A stretch of DNA of 64,000 nucleotides from Pleodorina starrii (Eukaryota > Chlorophyta > Chlorophyceae > Chlamydomonadales > Volvocaceae): assembly GCA_030267565.1 (NCBI GenBank), contig BRXU01000002.1, forward strand, positions 3,533,501-3,597,500. Direction: 5' to 3'. Positions 11,625-24,055 of this stretch are shown in pieces. Under the pieces are notes generated by a model. The model did not search any database. It saw only the letters and a list, made by a program, of their open reading frames with translations, and was not told the DNA's origin. Position numbers and translations under genes: made by a program. Position 1 is the stretch's first letter, and each line of letters opens with the position of its first letter.

Positions 11625-13763
11625 GGGGGCCCTCGCCGCGCTCCGCGCTGCGACGCATGATCCAGGGCGGGATCTGGGATGGGGGAGGTGGGGCGCGCTC
11701 AGGGGCCCTCGCGCTGCCGTTCCCCCTCCGGGAGCCCGGCAGCAGGGGTGGGCGCTGCTGCGGGGTAGAGCCGCGGGCTGCCGGGGGGAGGGGGCCGGTT
11801 GCAGGCCGTCGCGCCGCTCGCTGCGCAAAGCCTTCCATCCCGGGCGGCGGCGTGTGCCGTGGCTGCCGCGCGGCCTGGTGTGGGCGTGTAGGTGTATTCA
11901 GGGCGCTGTGGCTTTACTCGCTGGGCTTAAGGCCTGGGGTGCTGGGGGGGTCTGGGGTCGGATGCACACGATCCAGGTGACGTGTTATTATGCGGAAAGA
12001 CCTTATTATTACATCGCTTCGCAAGCTTTTGTTCTGTTCGTCCGTGGGGCCGTCGGGAGCAGGAGACGTGCGGCGCCGGCGGTGCGGCGGCGCAGCGCGG
12101 GCGCGGCGGCGCAGTGGGAAGGCAGGGTTGCAGAGTGACGAGACTGGCGCAGCCGCTTAGCAGGCGGGTGGATGCGGGCGGTGGTACCCGACAGCTTGAT
12201 TGGGGGTAGGGCAGGACCACTGGGCCACTGGGCCACAGGACCACAGGACAGGGAGTCAGGACTTTGGCGGCGCCAGCGGAGTGTGGCAGGGGGGCCTACC
12301 GGCGTTCCCGGCTTCCTCTGCGTGTGTGGGCCCGCCTGCCGTGCGTTGGGATTTGGCATTTGGACGGGTTTTGCGGCTGGGGTCGCGACAGGGGCCTGTG
12401 TGGGACTTTCGCTTGGCAGCACTTGCACTGTGCCTCAGTGCCTGCACGGGGGGCTCTCGATGTCGTGGAGCAGTGCCCAGCAGTGGTTTGGTTTGGGCAG
12501 TTTCTCGTTTGGTAGGATCGCTCAGGCCGCGTAGGACAGGGGGGATACCGGTATTTTGTGACGTGCGGTGGGAGCCCTTTGGCCGCAGGCGCCGGGGCTG
12601 TGGCTGGGAGTGAATATGGGGGCCTTGCAATGCGGCCCTGCACGGCCACACAGGCGGGCGGCTCGATGCACGGCAGGAGGGAGACATCCGTGATCCGTCC
12701 ACCTGTGCATGCCTGCCGGCTTGACACTTGCGTGTGTCCGCTCCTGACAGTTTTGGTGGCGCCTCGTCTCGGGTGGTGCACTTTTCGATGAGCTCTAGGA
12801 CACAGGACAGGCAGAGACAGTCAAAGCGTCTGCCGGGTGCGTTTGCCGGGTGTGTTAACGTAATCGGGCCGGGTACGGTAGCAGGTCTCGGGTCCGCTCG
12901 CGCTTTTCTGTTGGCTTGGGCTCCCTCCCTGGAGCTGACTTGCTTGCTTGGCGGCTGGAGCGCTGTCCGGTGCGGAGCGCCCCATGGATCCAGAGATCAG
13001 CGGGGTGGGGGTGGGGTGGCCAGCAGCATGTGGGGGGACGCCGTGGGGCTCGAGCCAGCTGAGATGTACACCCCCCATGTAAGGCTGGGAACGGGGGCTC
13101 GCGGGGCCTGCCACTGGTCACTGCGGCCTGTGTGATTGTGTGCTGTGCTTCTCGCGAACCGTATCTGCCTGGCGGGCCCATCGGCCAAAAGTCTTGGCGT
13201 AAGCTGCTCGATGGAGGAGGGCAAGGGCAGCGAGGCGGTCTGCGGCAGGGCAGGGCAGGAAGCTGCAGCAGAAGGGGTCGCTGAGCTCCGGTGGGTTCAG
13301 GAAGGAGACTCTGGGGGAGAGCAGCGTCCGTCGGGCTCAGACTCATGCCCCACTCGGTGGGAAACTGTGCGTGCCACCTTGCTGTATTACTGCCTGTGTT
13401 TTTGAGCCCTGTCGGGCTGCCTAATGCGGTGCCGTCGGTGCGCAGCGCCAGCAGTGCACCCGGGGGCACGTGCATGCAGTAACGCGCATGGAGGACGCAA
13501 GATGAAGTGCGTGAAGGGGCGGGCAGGCGATGCGGCCGTGCCCCAGAACTAGGCTAGACTTGACAGTGGTCAACTGAAGGGCCTCGCTGGCGGAGGGGGT
13601 GCCTGCTACCTTGCACGCCATGCGGAAGCAGTTGTACAGCTCCGTTAGGTCGGTTGATCATGTTGCCAAACGGTCACAGCGGACCTCGACTTTCGAACGG
13701 AACATTCTCCAATCCTTTTCCTAGAATTCATTTCTTACACATTGATCAACGCCAGCCAGGATC
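11625..13763 (+). other. Kinase 3' UTR and intergenic interval
   Basis: No convincing gene. A TGTAA polyadenylation-type signal at 13078-13082 would give the kinase gene a 3' UTR of about 1.47 kb. The remaining ~670 bp up to the HISN2 start shows falling GC and probably holds the HISN2 promoter; I see no clear core element. Confidence 0.5.
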
Positions 13764-16700
13764 ATGCAGACACGTTGCCTTCAACGCGCTGTTCATGGCG
13801 CATTCGGCACCATTCGACCTCGGCCTTGTGCAAACATTCGGCGTTGCGTAGCCAGCCCCCAGTTCCAAAGGATACGCGCAAGTGCATCCGCCGCGCCTGT
13901 CGCTCCTGAAGAAAAGACGGTTAAGCCGGAGCAGGATGTCCCTGGCATGACTACGTTCCTGGACAACCTCAAATGGGATAAGAATAACCTTGTCGCAGTT
14001 ATCGTCCAGGTAACTCATAAACTCACTGAAACGTTGACGATGAACGGCGACCCGTTTATGACTTCATTTCCGCCGCCGCTTGCAGCACATCGACACGGGC
14101 GAGGTGCTGATGCAAGCCTTCGCGGACAGGGCGGCCATCAACGAGACCATGCAGACGGGGTAAGCTGGAGCTTGCACCTTTTGCCGCATTATACCTTCGG
14201 CGCTCTCTCCCCTCCCCTTCGCGGCCCCCCTCCAAAAAGAAGCCCCGTCCTCATCCCACCTGCTGCTCCTGCAGTCCTGCTCCTGCCGCTGCCGTCCCCG
14301 CCCAACCCTTAACCTATAACTGATCCCCCCATAACTCATCCCCCCCCTTAACTCCTTATTTTCGGCCGTCACCCCTACCTTTACCTCCTCCGCAGCCTGG
14401 CCACGTTCTACAGCCGCTCCAGGGGGGGTCGCTGGTGCAAGGGCGAGACCAGCGGCCACTTCATCAACGTCCACCAGCTCTTCACGGACTGCGACCGCGA
14501 CTCCATCATCTATTTGTCAGACCCCATAGGGCCCGCCTGCCACACCGGAGCCAGGTACGCAACCCAGCACCCGCCGCCAGGGGGCCAGGGAGGCGAGGTG
14601 GCCCTTGCCCGCACAGCTTCCCAGGCGACAGCAGCAGAGGCTCCCAAGACCGCCGCCGTTATGCAGTGTTCAGCGGCGCCATGATAAGGTTCCCCACGCG
14701 CCACCCACCAAGCTCGCAAAGCGTTGGTCGGCAGCGGCGCCCTGTCAATCGGGCGCGAGGCACCGACTGGATCCCGGCCGGCCTGCTCCAAACCAGCGCC
14801 AGGCTGCGGCACGTGTGCCAGCTTTCCGACTCAGATCGCAGCCGCGGCCGCAGCCGCGGCCGCAGCCGCGGCCGCTGCTGTGGAAACCGGGCTGCCTGCA
14901 TGTGTGCCTGCTCGAAAGCAGGTCCTTGACGAAAGCTGCGCCATGCGCAGCAGCTTAGCGCACGTCCAACCGTAAAACCCACTCTCTCCTCCCCTCTTCT
15001 CGCCGCATCCATCCATCCATCCATCCATCCATCCATGCACCCATCCATGCACCCATCCATCCATCCATCCACCCATCCATGCACCCATCCATCCATCCAT
15101 CCATCCATCCATCCATCCATCTATCCATCCATGCACCCATCCATCCATCCATCCATCCATCCACCCATCCATCCATCCATCCATGCACCCATCCATGCAC
15201 CCATCCATCCGTCCATCCATCCACCCATCCATGCACCCATCCATCCATCCATCCATCCATCCATCCATCTATCCATCCATGCACCCATCCATCCATCCAT
15301 CCATCCACCCATCCATGCACCCATCCATCCATCCATCCATCTATCCATCCATGCACCCATCCATCCATCCATCCACCCATCCATCCATCCATCCATCCAT
15401 CCATCCATGCACCCATCCATGCACCCATCCATCCATCCATCCACCCATCCATGCACCCATCCATCCATCCATCTATCCATCCATGCACCCATCCATCCAT
15501 CCATCCACCCATCCATGCACCCATCCATCCATCCATCCATCCATCCATCCATCCATCCATCCATCTATCCATCCATCCATCCATCTATCCATCCATCCAT
15601 CCATCCGTCCATCCATCTATCCATCCATCCATCCATCCATCCACCCATCCATGCACCCATCCATCCGTCCTCCCCTGTCCCCGTCTCACCCCAACCAGGA
15701 CTTGCTGGTTCAAGGAGGCGCAGCTGGCGCCCGCTGAGGGCCCCAGCGGCGGCTCCTCCTCCTCCTCCTCCGCAGTGGCGCACGAGGGGGCGCACGACCA
15801 CTCGGACCACGTGCCGCGCACCACGCTGCAAGCCCTGGAGCGGACCATTTCGCAGCGGCGGGAGGCGCTGTCCCAGCCGTCAGGTGAGTGTTGGTGCGGG
15901 TGGGTATCTAGCTGGAGAGTGATTTGATGGGGCCGGGGACGGGCTGAGGCTCATGCGGACATCAGGGTTTTGGCCCTGTCTTTTGGCCCCGTCCCTCCCG
16001 TCCCCCCGTCTCCGCCCCTTCGCTGTCTCCATCCCTTCATTCTGGTGTCTTTTTACTCATATCCCCTCCCCTCAACAGTCAACACCCACTCCCCCCCACC
16101 CTCGCCCTCGCCTCGGTGCCCCCTAATGCGGAACCAGACGGCAGCAAGCCCTCGTGGACCGCCCGCCTGTTGAGCAACCCCGAGCTACTGTGCAAGAAGG
16201 TATGTGTGTGTTGGGGGGGGGGGGGCAGGACAGTGTTAACGTGTCGGCTTCGCGGCTTGCTCTGTGAGTGTATCTGTGGGGGTGAGTGGGAGCTGGGAGG
16301 ACACGGGGTGCAGCAGACCGACCCCCGACCCCGGGTGATCTCGCCTGCTCCCCGATCTCTATTCGCCGGGGCGGGTTGGCACGCCCTTGGCCGAGCCCCG
16401 TGCCCATCACTTCACTGGTAACCCCATTGCCCGTCCCCAAGACCAACACCAACATCGTCATCATTGTCCTTTCTTATTAAAGCCCAAACCCCCAAATCCC
16501 CATATGCCGGTGCCGCTGCCGGTGCCCTCCAGATTCGTGAGGAGGCGGGGGAGCTGTGTCAGACTCTGGAGGCCAACGAGGGTCGCGAGAGGGCGGCCAA
16601 TGAGATGGCGGACCTGATGTACCACTCCATGGTGCTGCTCAACCTGCAGGTGGGGCTGGGGGTGGGGTGGGGTGGGGGTGGGGTGGGGGTGGGGGGGAGT

Positions 16701-17184
16701 ATGGCACCTGCTGGGGTGGGGCGGGGGGCGGGACAGCTGCTGGCGTGGGAGGGAGGGAGAGAGGGAGGGTGGGTGGGTGGGTGGGAGAAGAAAGCGAGCG
16801 AAGCGCCGACCCGTCCCAATGGCTGCTTACCCCCCGGGTGTGAGGTAAGGCGAGGTGTAGCCGTGCAGGTTTGCCGGGTAACGTGTCGTGGCGCAGAGTG
16901 CGGGCGCTGGCTGGACGGGTGGGTGGGTGGGTGCGGATCGGGGCCTGCAAGTTGAACGCATCCCGACCCACGCGCTCACAGACTGATGGATCTCACATCC
17001 GCTGGCCTGGTCGTCGTCCTCGTCCTCGTCATTGCCAGGCGCCCACTCACTGCCCCCCCTCAACCCACTGCCATGCCAGGGTGTGGAGATGGAGGAGGTG
17101 CTGCGAGTGCTGCGGAAGCGCTTCACGCAGTCGGGCATCGAGGAGAAGGCCGCCCGCGCACCCAAGCAGCAGCCGCCGCAGTGA
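13764..17184 (+). CDS. HISN2: Bifunctional phosphoribosyl-AMP cyclohydrolase / phosphoribosyl-ATP pyrophosphatase
   Basis: Carries out the second and third steps of histidine biosynthesis (PR-ATP hydrolysis, then PR-AMP ring opening), as the plant HISN2 and bacterial HisIE proteins do. Exons: 13764-14009, 14086-14159, 14396-14554, 15699-15883, 16138-16199, 16533-16649, 17080-17184; 315 residues. HisI part at about 65-164: [26 protein letters not shown], the metal-binding Asp series in DCDRDS (D138, D140, D142) and Cys139, Cys155, Cys162 expected to bind zinc. HisE part at about 200-310 has REEAGEL and NEMADLMYH, the MazG-like acidic metal site. The first ~60 residues are Arg/Ser/Ala-rich with few acidic residues, fitting a chloroplast transit peptide (inferred). 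The start is the first ATG in frame with good coding bias. No key residue is missing. Very sure of the family. Confidence 0.96.
15005..15671 (+). repeat. CATC tetranucleotide array in HISN2 intron
   Basis: About 660 bp of CATC/CACC/CTATC units in HISN2 intron 3, ending 28 bp before the acceptor. It reads open in several frames on both strands (His-Pro-Ser or Met-Asp-Gly-Trp repeats); these are not genes. Confidence 0.97.
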
Positions 17185-19495
17185 GGGACGCAGTGGGGGA
17201 CGCGGGGGCCTGACGCTGGCACACACACGCACACAGACCCAAGCCCCGGCCTCATGCCCATCTCCCTCCCAGCCAACCACCTCACCTTCGGCCGGCGGGG
17301 GCCTCGCTCGCTCAACTGACGGCTCGGCGGGGCGGTTGCGTCGAGCCCGGCGCATTGGGCCCCAAGCCGCGACGGACCCTCCCTCCTCCTCCCCCTCCCT
17401 CTTTGGAAAAAGACGTCCACGTCGGGGTCGGGTTTGTGGGTGGGGGTCGGGGTGGGGGTCAGGTCGGGGACCGCTGGGTTTTGGCGTCGGTGCGGGTGCA
17501 GACGCAGGCTTCCGCACCCGATCTCGTCGGGTGGTCGGCCCACCCCACCCCACCTCATTTGACGAGACGAGGTTTGTGCGATGGGGCTGCCGGCATGCGG
17601 ATACCGCGTGGTGTGTATGTGTGTATGTGTGGGGTGTTGTGCAGCGGGTAACGCAAGGCAACGTTGCCAATGGGGTGGGTGGGGGCCCATCCAAGCTTTC
17701 CAACGGCGAGAGGACGACTGGAGGGGCAGCGCAGGGAGGGGGGCGCGAGAGGTGCTTGGGCGCTCTTCTGACTGGATTGGCCCGGACCCGACCCGACCGG
17801 CGGTGCAATCTTTGGACAGTCGGTGTCCACTCGCCGGGACAGGGACAGGGGCACTGGGGGTTGGGCCGCTGGGGACATGGGTGCACATGTTAGGGTTCGG
17901 GGGGGGGGGGAGAGGGAGGCCGGGAGGGCAGGCGCCTTGCTGTGCCTTGCAGCTCGCACCACCCGGCATGGATTCACCGCCTCGCGTGCGGCCGACATGT
18001 AACGATCAACATGTTTCGCAGGGCGCCGCCTCGTGTGGCTGCCGGAATGCGCGTGAATCCGCGGGATGGACGAGGGACGTAGATGCAAGGAAAGATGACT
18101 TGGCACATCGGCACCACCGGAAACCTGCGAGTCGAGAAGCAGGCAAGGAAGGAGGCAAAAGGCCGGCTGGGCTGGGCCCCTCCGTTCCTGGCCGACCAGG
18201 ATCTCAGCGCAAGGCGGCGGCGGTGGCGGCTGTCGAGGTGGCCCAGCCGTGGCGGCCGCCACCCACGCCCTCTCAACACAGCCCGCCCAGACCTCCCCGG
18301 GCCGCGTCAGTAACTGCGCACGTTCCTGGCTGATACACAGCGCGCACCCACCCCGCGTGGCAATGGTGGGTGTGGGTTTGGTGGTGGTGGGAGCGGCCTG
18401 GGCCGGTGGCGCTGGCTCGGCGGACAAGAGCTCACCACACAGCGCCTTTGGGAAGGATTATTATCCTGCGGGGGGAGAGGCTGACCCAATCCACGTGTAG
18501 TCCGGCTCCCCACTCCGACGGCGCTGACGAGCCAGCGAAGGTGCGCCTCAAGCTACTTCCTAGGCCGTCCACTTACACGGTCACCAGCCTGCGCGACGCA
18601 CGAATCGCCTCCTCACCACCTCACCCTCACTCTTCGGTCCAGGCGCCGCGCTTGCGCTGCGCGCGCGAACACACACGCAGACAGCCAAGCAGTTGGGAGC
18701 GACCCATGCAGCAGTCCACGCAGCTGCGGCTTACGAATCCTGCCGCCGGGCGGACGGCTGACTCTCCCTACCACCTCCCTCTCACTCCGCTACCCGCTTC
18801 CTGCGCGCCTCTCCCGGCCAACTCCCCTCGCTCCCCCTCGGCTCGGCTCCACTCTCCGCTCCGCTCATCTCGCGCGACTCTCCGCTTCACTGTTATCGGG
18901 TACTTTGGTCCCACGCCTACTCACATTCGAACACACCACCGGTCACAGCTCGTGAAGTCAGTCCGCCCTAAACCCTCCGTTACACCTACCGGTAACCCTA
19001 CTCGCTCCCCTCCTCGCGCGCCCCAATCCGCCCCTCGACACCTCCACCTCCCATCTCCGCCTCCCGGGCCCCTCTTACCCCCCCCCCCGCAGGGCCGGAC
19101 CCCGCCTCAGCCACTGAGCCCGCGCACTCCACATCTTACGTCAGGTCTCAAGCCCGCCGTACAAATACGAGCACTGTCCAGGATCCCTGCCCCTGTCCCC
19201 TCCTCAACCGCCCCTCACAAAACAGGGCGACTGTCATTCGCAAAGCTTCTCTAAAGCCTCTCTAAATAGTCTCCAAACATACAAGCCCCCCGCTACCGGC
19301 TTCGACCCTCCCCGCCAGGGCCCCATCCGAACATCCACTGCATCCCCCCCTCAGCGGAGGATCTGGAGTGAAGGCCACACGCGGAAGTCGGAACCCGCTC
19401 AGCGCTCAGCCCTAGGCCGTCCTTCCCTCGGGACCAGCCCTCAGCCTCTCACGCCCTCAGCCACCCCTCGCAGCTGCCAAAAGCCCGCGCCGCAC
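17185..19495. other. Convergent 3' UTRs and intergenic interval
   Basis: HISN2 (+) and the ELIP gene (-) converge here. TGTAA at 17998-18002 is a likely HISN2 polyadenylation signal (3' UTR about 0.8 kb). On the minus strand TGTAA occurs at 18980-18984 and could end the ELIP transcript. A weak reverse copy of the dispersed repeat is near 18490-18510. I see no gene. Confidence 0.5.
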
Positions 19496-20348
19496 TCACA
19501 GCAGCGCCGCACCCCCCCTGGACACCTCGATAGCCAACAGCGCCGCCAGCGCCAGCATCGCCACGCGGCCATTGACCTTCTCAGCCTGGGGCGTCAGCGG
19601 TCCAAAGGCCTCCTTCAGGTTGGCGCCGCGCACGATGGGCGCCAGCGTGGCGGCCGACAGCGCGCCCACCAGCGCCAGCACCGGCAGCGGCGCGGCGGCG
19701 AACTGGGCGAGAACGCTCTTGCCGGTGACCAGCTCGGAGCCAAGGGCGCCCACGACGCCCAGCATGGCGAGCCTGGAGCGGGGCGGGTGGGGTTGGGGGT
19801 CCAGAAGGACAAGGGAGCGGGAGGAGGAGGAAGAGGCGTGCAGGAGTTGCGTTCAGGTGGAAGATGCGAATACGAGGAAATTAGGATGCGGGAGGCGGGT
19901 GGCAAAGGTTCGTGGAGCAAGGAATGAAAGGGCCGAGGCCGGTCAAGCGAGGGATGTGTCCTCTGGGTTGAGGTGGAAGAGTGTGAAAAAGCGTCCGGGG
20001 GCCCGTATGTTGCAGATTTTGAGCGGTGGCGCCTACCTGCCGTTGATCAGCTCCGGAGCCGGGCCCGCAAACCGCATGGCCTCTGCGGAAGCCACAGGTG
20101 CTCAGCATCGTGTCCAGCATCAGCAAGCAGGTGGTCGCGCCCGTCCTGACATTGAGGGTGCCAGCAAGAAATATCTTACCTTTAACAGTGCAAGGCGTCA
20201 GGACCGCGCCAGACGGCAAGACAAGCGGGTTGGTGAGCCGCTGGGCGCTGCCATCAGCGCGCACGGTCAAGGACGCCCTGCAACGGCGTGGCCCAGACCG
20301 CGTCACGTCCGCCTTGAAAGGAGTAACATTGAGGCAGCGAAGAGACAT
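19496..20348 (-). CDS. Early light-induced protein (ELIP), three-helix chlorophyll-binding
   Basis: Thylakoid stress protein of the light-harvesting superfamily, thought to bind free chlorophyll and protect against photodamage. Exons on the minus strand: 20348-20180, 20082-20037, 19772-19496; 163 residues. Residues 1-50 are rich in Arg, Ser, Thr and Ala, like a chloroplast transit peptide. Helix 1 carries PELINGRLAM (Glu67, Asn70, Arg72) and helix 3 carries QAEKVNGRVAM (Glu136, Asn139, Arg141), the paired ExxNGR chlorophyll-binding motifs. A middle hydrophobic helix lies at about 99-118. The motif in helix 1 is split by an intron inside the Arg72 codon. Upstream sequence to 20560 should contain the promoter; ELIP genes are usually light-stress induced, though I see no element proving it. 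Confidence 0.9.
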
Positions 20349-23300
20349 CTCGCAAAGTGAATTACAAATGAGGAAACAAGTCGGGACAGAATCTGGATAA
20401 TTAGCACGCTGCGTTTGCAGTAGCCCACCGTAATTACAAAGCAGGATACAATACATGAGACAAGATGGTGCGGGGAGACAAATGACTAAAACCGAGTGTA
20501 CGGCCAAGATTTTTGTGGTTGGCACTCGGCGGGGCGATGGTCGTGCCGGCAATGGGCCCTGGCTCGCACCGCTATTGCGGCAAGTGCTGGATACCTGAAC
20601 TTACAGGCCAACTGATTCTTGCTCAGACGTGCAATTCATCGCCATGTCCCTGGCCCCGCACAACTCCCCCCTCAGGCGGCCCCCACACGCGGTTTTGTAA
20701 TACTTTCTCGCCCCAGAATGCGGGCCGGCGGATCCATTCCACTCCGACCCGACCATAGCGGAGCAAGGAAGCAGCAGGAAGTTTGTATCCGTGGGAGCTC
20801 TCCGGCGGGTATGGGCTCGCTAAGCTCGGGCCACGGGCTGGCCTTCTCGGCCGGTGGCGAAGGGTGGCGAGCAGCGATTGAAGAAGGGTCAACGCAGTCA
20901 ACTGCAATCATGCCGGCCCTTCGTTGGCCTAGGAGAGAAGAAGAAACGGCGGCTGTGTCCGAGGAGGGCAGCGTCCTGCTGCCCGCCTCGCAACCCCCGC
21001 TTAGGCAGGCACGTAACGCACGTCGCGGGTGCGCCACCGCCACCTCGGCGCCTGGCTTCAGGCTTCGGGCTTTTCAGGGGAATTCGGAGTTTCAGTGCGG
21101 CTGTAGGCCTTTATGGTAATCACCGGCTCGCAGTCCACCGAGGGGACGAGCGGCTTCCTGGGAGCGGCGCTCTTGAGTACACAAGTCGAATAGAGTGATT
21201 CAGGTGTGTGAAGGCCCTTCTAAAGGAAGAAATTGACAAGATCATAACCTGAAGTGTATAGCGCCCAGGCATTTGCGCAGGCCGGTTGCTCGAGTGAAAT
21301 TGGTCCACAGCGCAGCGTCTTGGCCGCCCACCGATCGGTGGGCGGCCAAGACGCTGCGCTGTGGACGCCCACCGATCGGTGGTGCGACAGGATGCGGCCT
21401 GGTGCGGTCGCGGCTACCATGTATTGCTCCTGCTCGATTGATGAGGAAATTCTTGTTTTTGGTTTGGCAGCATATTTATTTTGGACTTGAGTGCCTCCGT
21501 ACTCGCTGGGTCGGGCGGAAACCCGCGGGCGCGCGCGGCGCGGCGGCTGGCCGAGCAATGCCGCTTAGTACGTACTCAAATCGCTTTTGCGACAAATGAA
21601 ACCGTCCTCCTTCAGTCGCTCATTCATTTTTGACTGTATTGCTGGATTTTCAGCTTGTAGTTGTTTTGCGTTCGTAGCATGCCCAACGCTGCCCGACTCT
21701 TCCCGCGTCTTCCGCGCACCTTCGCGCGACGCCTTGTCCGGCACAGGGCTTGGACGTAATGCCTTCCGGTTCTTGCTTAAAGTAGTCCGAGCCTCATATT
21801 ATATTGAGGGGCGTTGTTGTGCTGATTGTCCATTTCGCAAGGGAACTTACTGCCCGAAGGATCACTGTACTGCGTGGCGAAAAACGATGTGACATCAGTG
21901 CAGGCGATTTTTTTTGTAGAATATTATATAAGAAAATAATTATAGCAAGACGTCATAACGCAACAGTGAAGAATAACAAGTTGCACCAGCTTACGCAGTT
22001 ACGCTGTTACGCATACGGCTTTGCGGTTTACGGAGTCCGACCCGAATCCGCAAGACCGCCTAATGTCCTTTTTACGCAATGCATACGCAAGAGATGCTAT
22101 ATGCGTTGTCCAATCAATCAACATGATTCTATCGAGCATCATGTTGCGACGGCGGCATCGTACAGAGTCCGATATGGATCCCTGGTGATGTTGGCTGGAG
22201 ATCAGTGCCCCCTAGTGCTGCGAATCCGTTGAGGTGTTGCCTGAGGAGATGCTAAACGTGAAAGCTATAGCGACTTAAGACGGGCGACAGGGCATCGTGG
22301 CGACTGACTTCAAGGGCACCAGGGGACCTTTCCCCAGGGTTTCCCCTTTCAGTCGCGGCCTCGAGCTGAAAATGCAAGGCTTCTTAGACGCACGACCGAG
22401 AGGAAATTCGGCAGCCTACATATTGGAGTCGGCGACGGCGCGCGGACTTGTTTTTTTGCGGGTTTCCGTCAGACCACGCGTCACAAGGACTAGTGCGCAT
22501 GCCTTCCCCTGCATGCCTCCCCACGCATGCCCTTCCCTCCCCCCCGGGCTCCCACTTGCATGGTCAAGTGGTGGTTGTGCCAGGCTGCCGCGACGTGCCC
22601 CGATGTCTTGAGCCGTGCGTCAAGTACGTTGCCCCGTAGTTATCCATTACTGTGCGCCAATTAACCTTGAACAAGGTCTCGAGGGCGTTCTTACCGCTTC
22701 ATGCAGCTATTGCCTGGGCAATAACTCCAATAATCGAACGATATTTTGATACACCCTGCACCTTTTGTGTTTTTGAGCCTTCGTCGATTCGTTCGTCGGC
22801 CTGCGGATTCGCAAAACTTGCGACGTGCTCCGGAATTCGCGAAGCAACATTTTTATATTATGTTTTGCCTTTAGATAATTATTTCATATGCAGCGCTCAA
22901 AAAAGCTTGGATAGCGGCTCAGGCCTTGTGCTGCCTTCTGGGAGACTTTTGGCATGGGAAACGGTCCTCAGCAGCCATCAAAATGCACTGCTATCAACCA
23001 CAATCCCCAAACCCATGTAGCGACACCTCGAGGGGGAATCAGATTGTGCGCTCAGGTAACGGTGCCTTAACTCGTCCGGAACGACGAGCTCCGCTGAGGC
23101 TTGGTAATCGCCTAAAACCCTCCTGAACATATACGTAGCTTTACTCTTTAATCAAATTTGCGCCGGTGATGAACACGATTTGTAATAAAACTCGGAACTC
23201 CATAGTAACCGTTAGATCAATGGCAATGCGAGGCAAAAATGTTGTGCATGCAATATTCATACGGACGCTGGTATGCATGTTAGCGCTTGGATTCGCGCTC

Positions 23301-24055
23301 TCGCGGTGCGTCAGTCAGGAATTGAAGTACGTCGCGGCAACTGTTGACTACTACCGAGAGCGTATCGAGTACTTGAGAGCTCATAAGTTCCCACTCCGCA
23401 CGCCACGAACACTGAGATATGAATTTCATCCGTTGATCCCTCGCTACTTATGTTCATCAAGCAGGAGAAGTTCTTTCGTTCTCGAACTGCGGGTAGCTGA
23501 AGGACCTTTCCCAGTCGCATTCGGCGCGGCCCCCATACGCCAGTCATTCGAGCTGTGGCCGGTGGTTTTTTTCACAGGAGGCTGTTAGAGCGGCTCGTTA
23601 TCCTTCGGCGCCGTCGACACTTTTTCGCTCGGGGCAAGCATTCACCTGTGCGCGACTCCGTAGTTGCACCGACGCCGCTGAAAGTTCTGGGCTATCCTTT
23701 CTTGTACCGGGCCCACCGGCTGCAAGGGCGACGTCCAAGAGTTCTGCCCGGTATCGGGGCAACGGAGAGGAGCGACCGAAAAAGAGGGGCGATTGAGACC
23801 CAACGGGCAAGGATGCAGGCAGTGAACTGCTGGCACGACAGCCTTCACAAGTATAATTCGGCAGGCAGCTCTTTTGCTGCTGTCGGATGTGAAGACTATG
23901 GCAGCAGCTCCGACGACTGCCGACGTAATGCCCATCACCCCGGCCGCAACGACCGCGCTGCGCTCAAGGGCGACGAACTACCACCGTTTCGTGCGGGCAC
24001 TTCCTCCATTCCTGCCTGTCCTTCAGAAAAAAAAGGCGCGCGCACGACACTGCAA
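20349..24055. other. Gene-poor interval with lower GC
   Basis: 3.7 kb without a supportable gene. 21100-23550 is clearly less GC-rich than the flanks, has A/T runs and irregular codon use in every open frame, and looks like old repeat or transposon remains. It contains the perfect palindrome listed separately. 23555-24055 is open in frame with the following gene and could include 5' exon or leader sequence. Confidence 0.5.
21303..21366. repeat. Perfect 64-bp palindrome
   Basis: Two 32-bp arms meet with no spacer, centred between 21334 and 21335. The core CCACCGATCGGTGG is repeated again at 21369-21382 right beside it. The arms could extrude as a cruciform. Confidence 0.95.

Noticed and set aside
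11854..13482. Several 100-200-residue frames after the kinase stop codon
   Set aside because: They overlap on both strands, lack codon bias and sit in the likely 3' UTR.
14955..15922. Met-Asp-Gly-Trp and His-Pro-Ser-Ile repeat frames
   Set aside because: Products of the CATC array in HISN2 intron 3. Only the last part overlaps a true exon.
18370..19254. 294-residue plus-strand frame between HISN2 and ELIP
   Set aside because: Composition is Pro/Ser/Thr/Arg without C/G third-position bias. It lies where two 3' UTRs converge and has no recognisable motif.
23166..23588. 140-residue frame with a hydrophobic stretch
   Set aside because: Codon use is unlike that of the genes here, the region is AT-richer, and no family match; left as unannotated interval.
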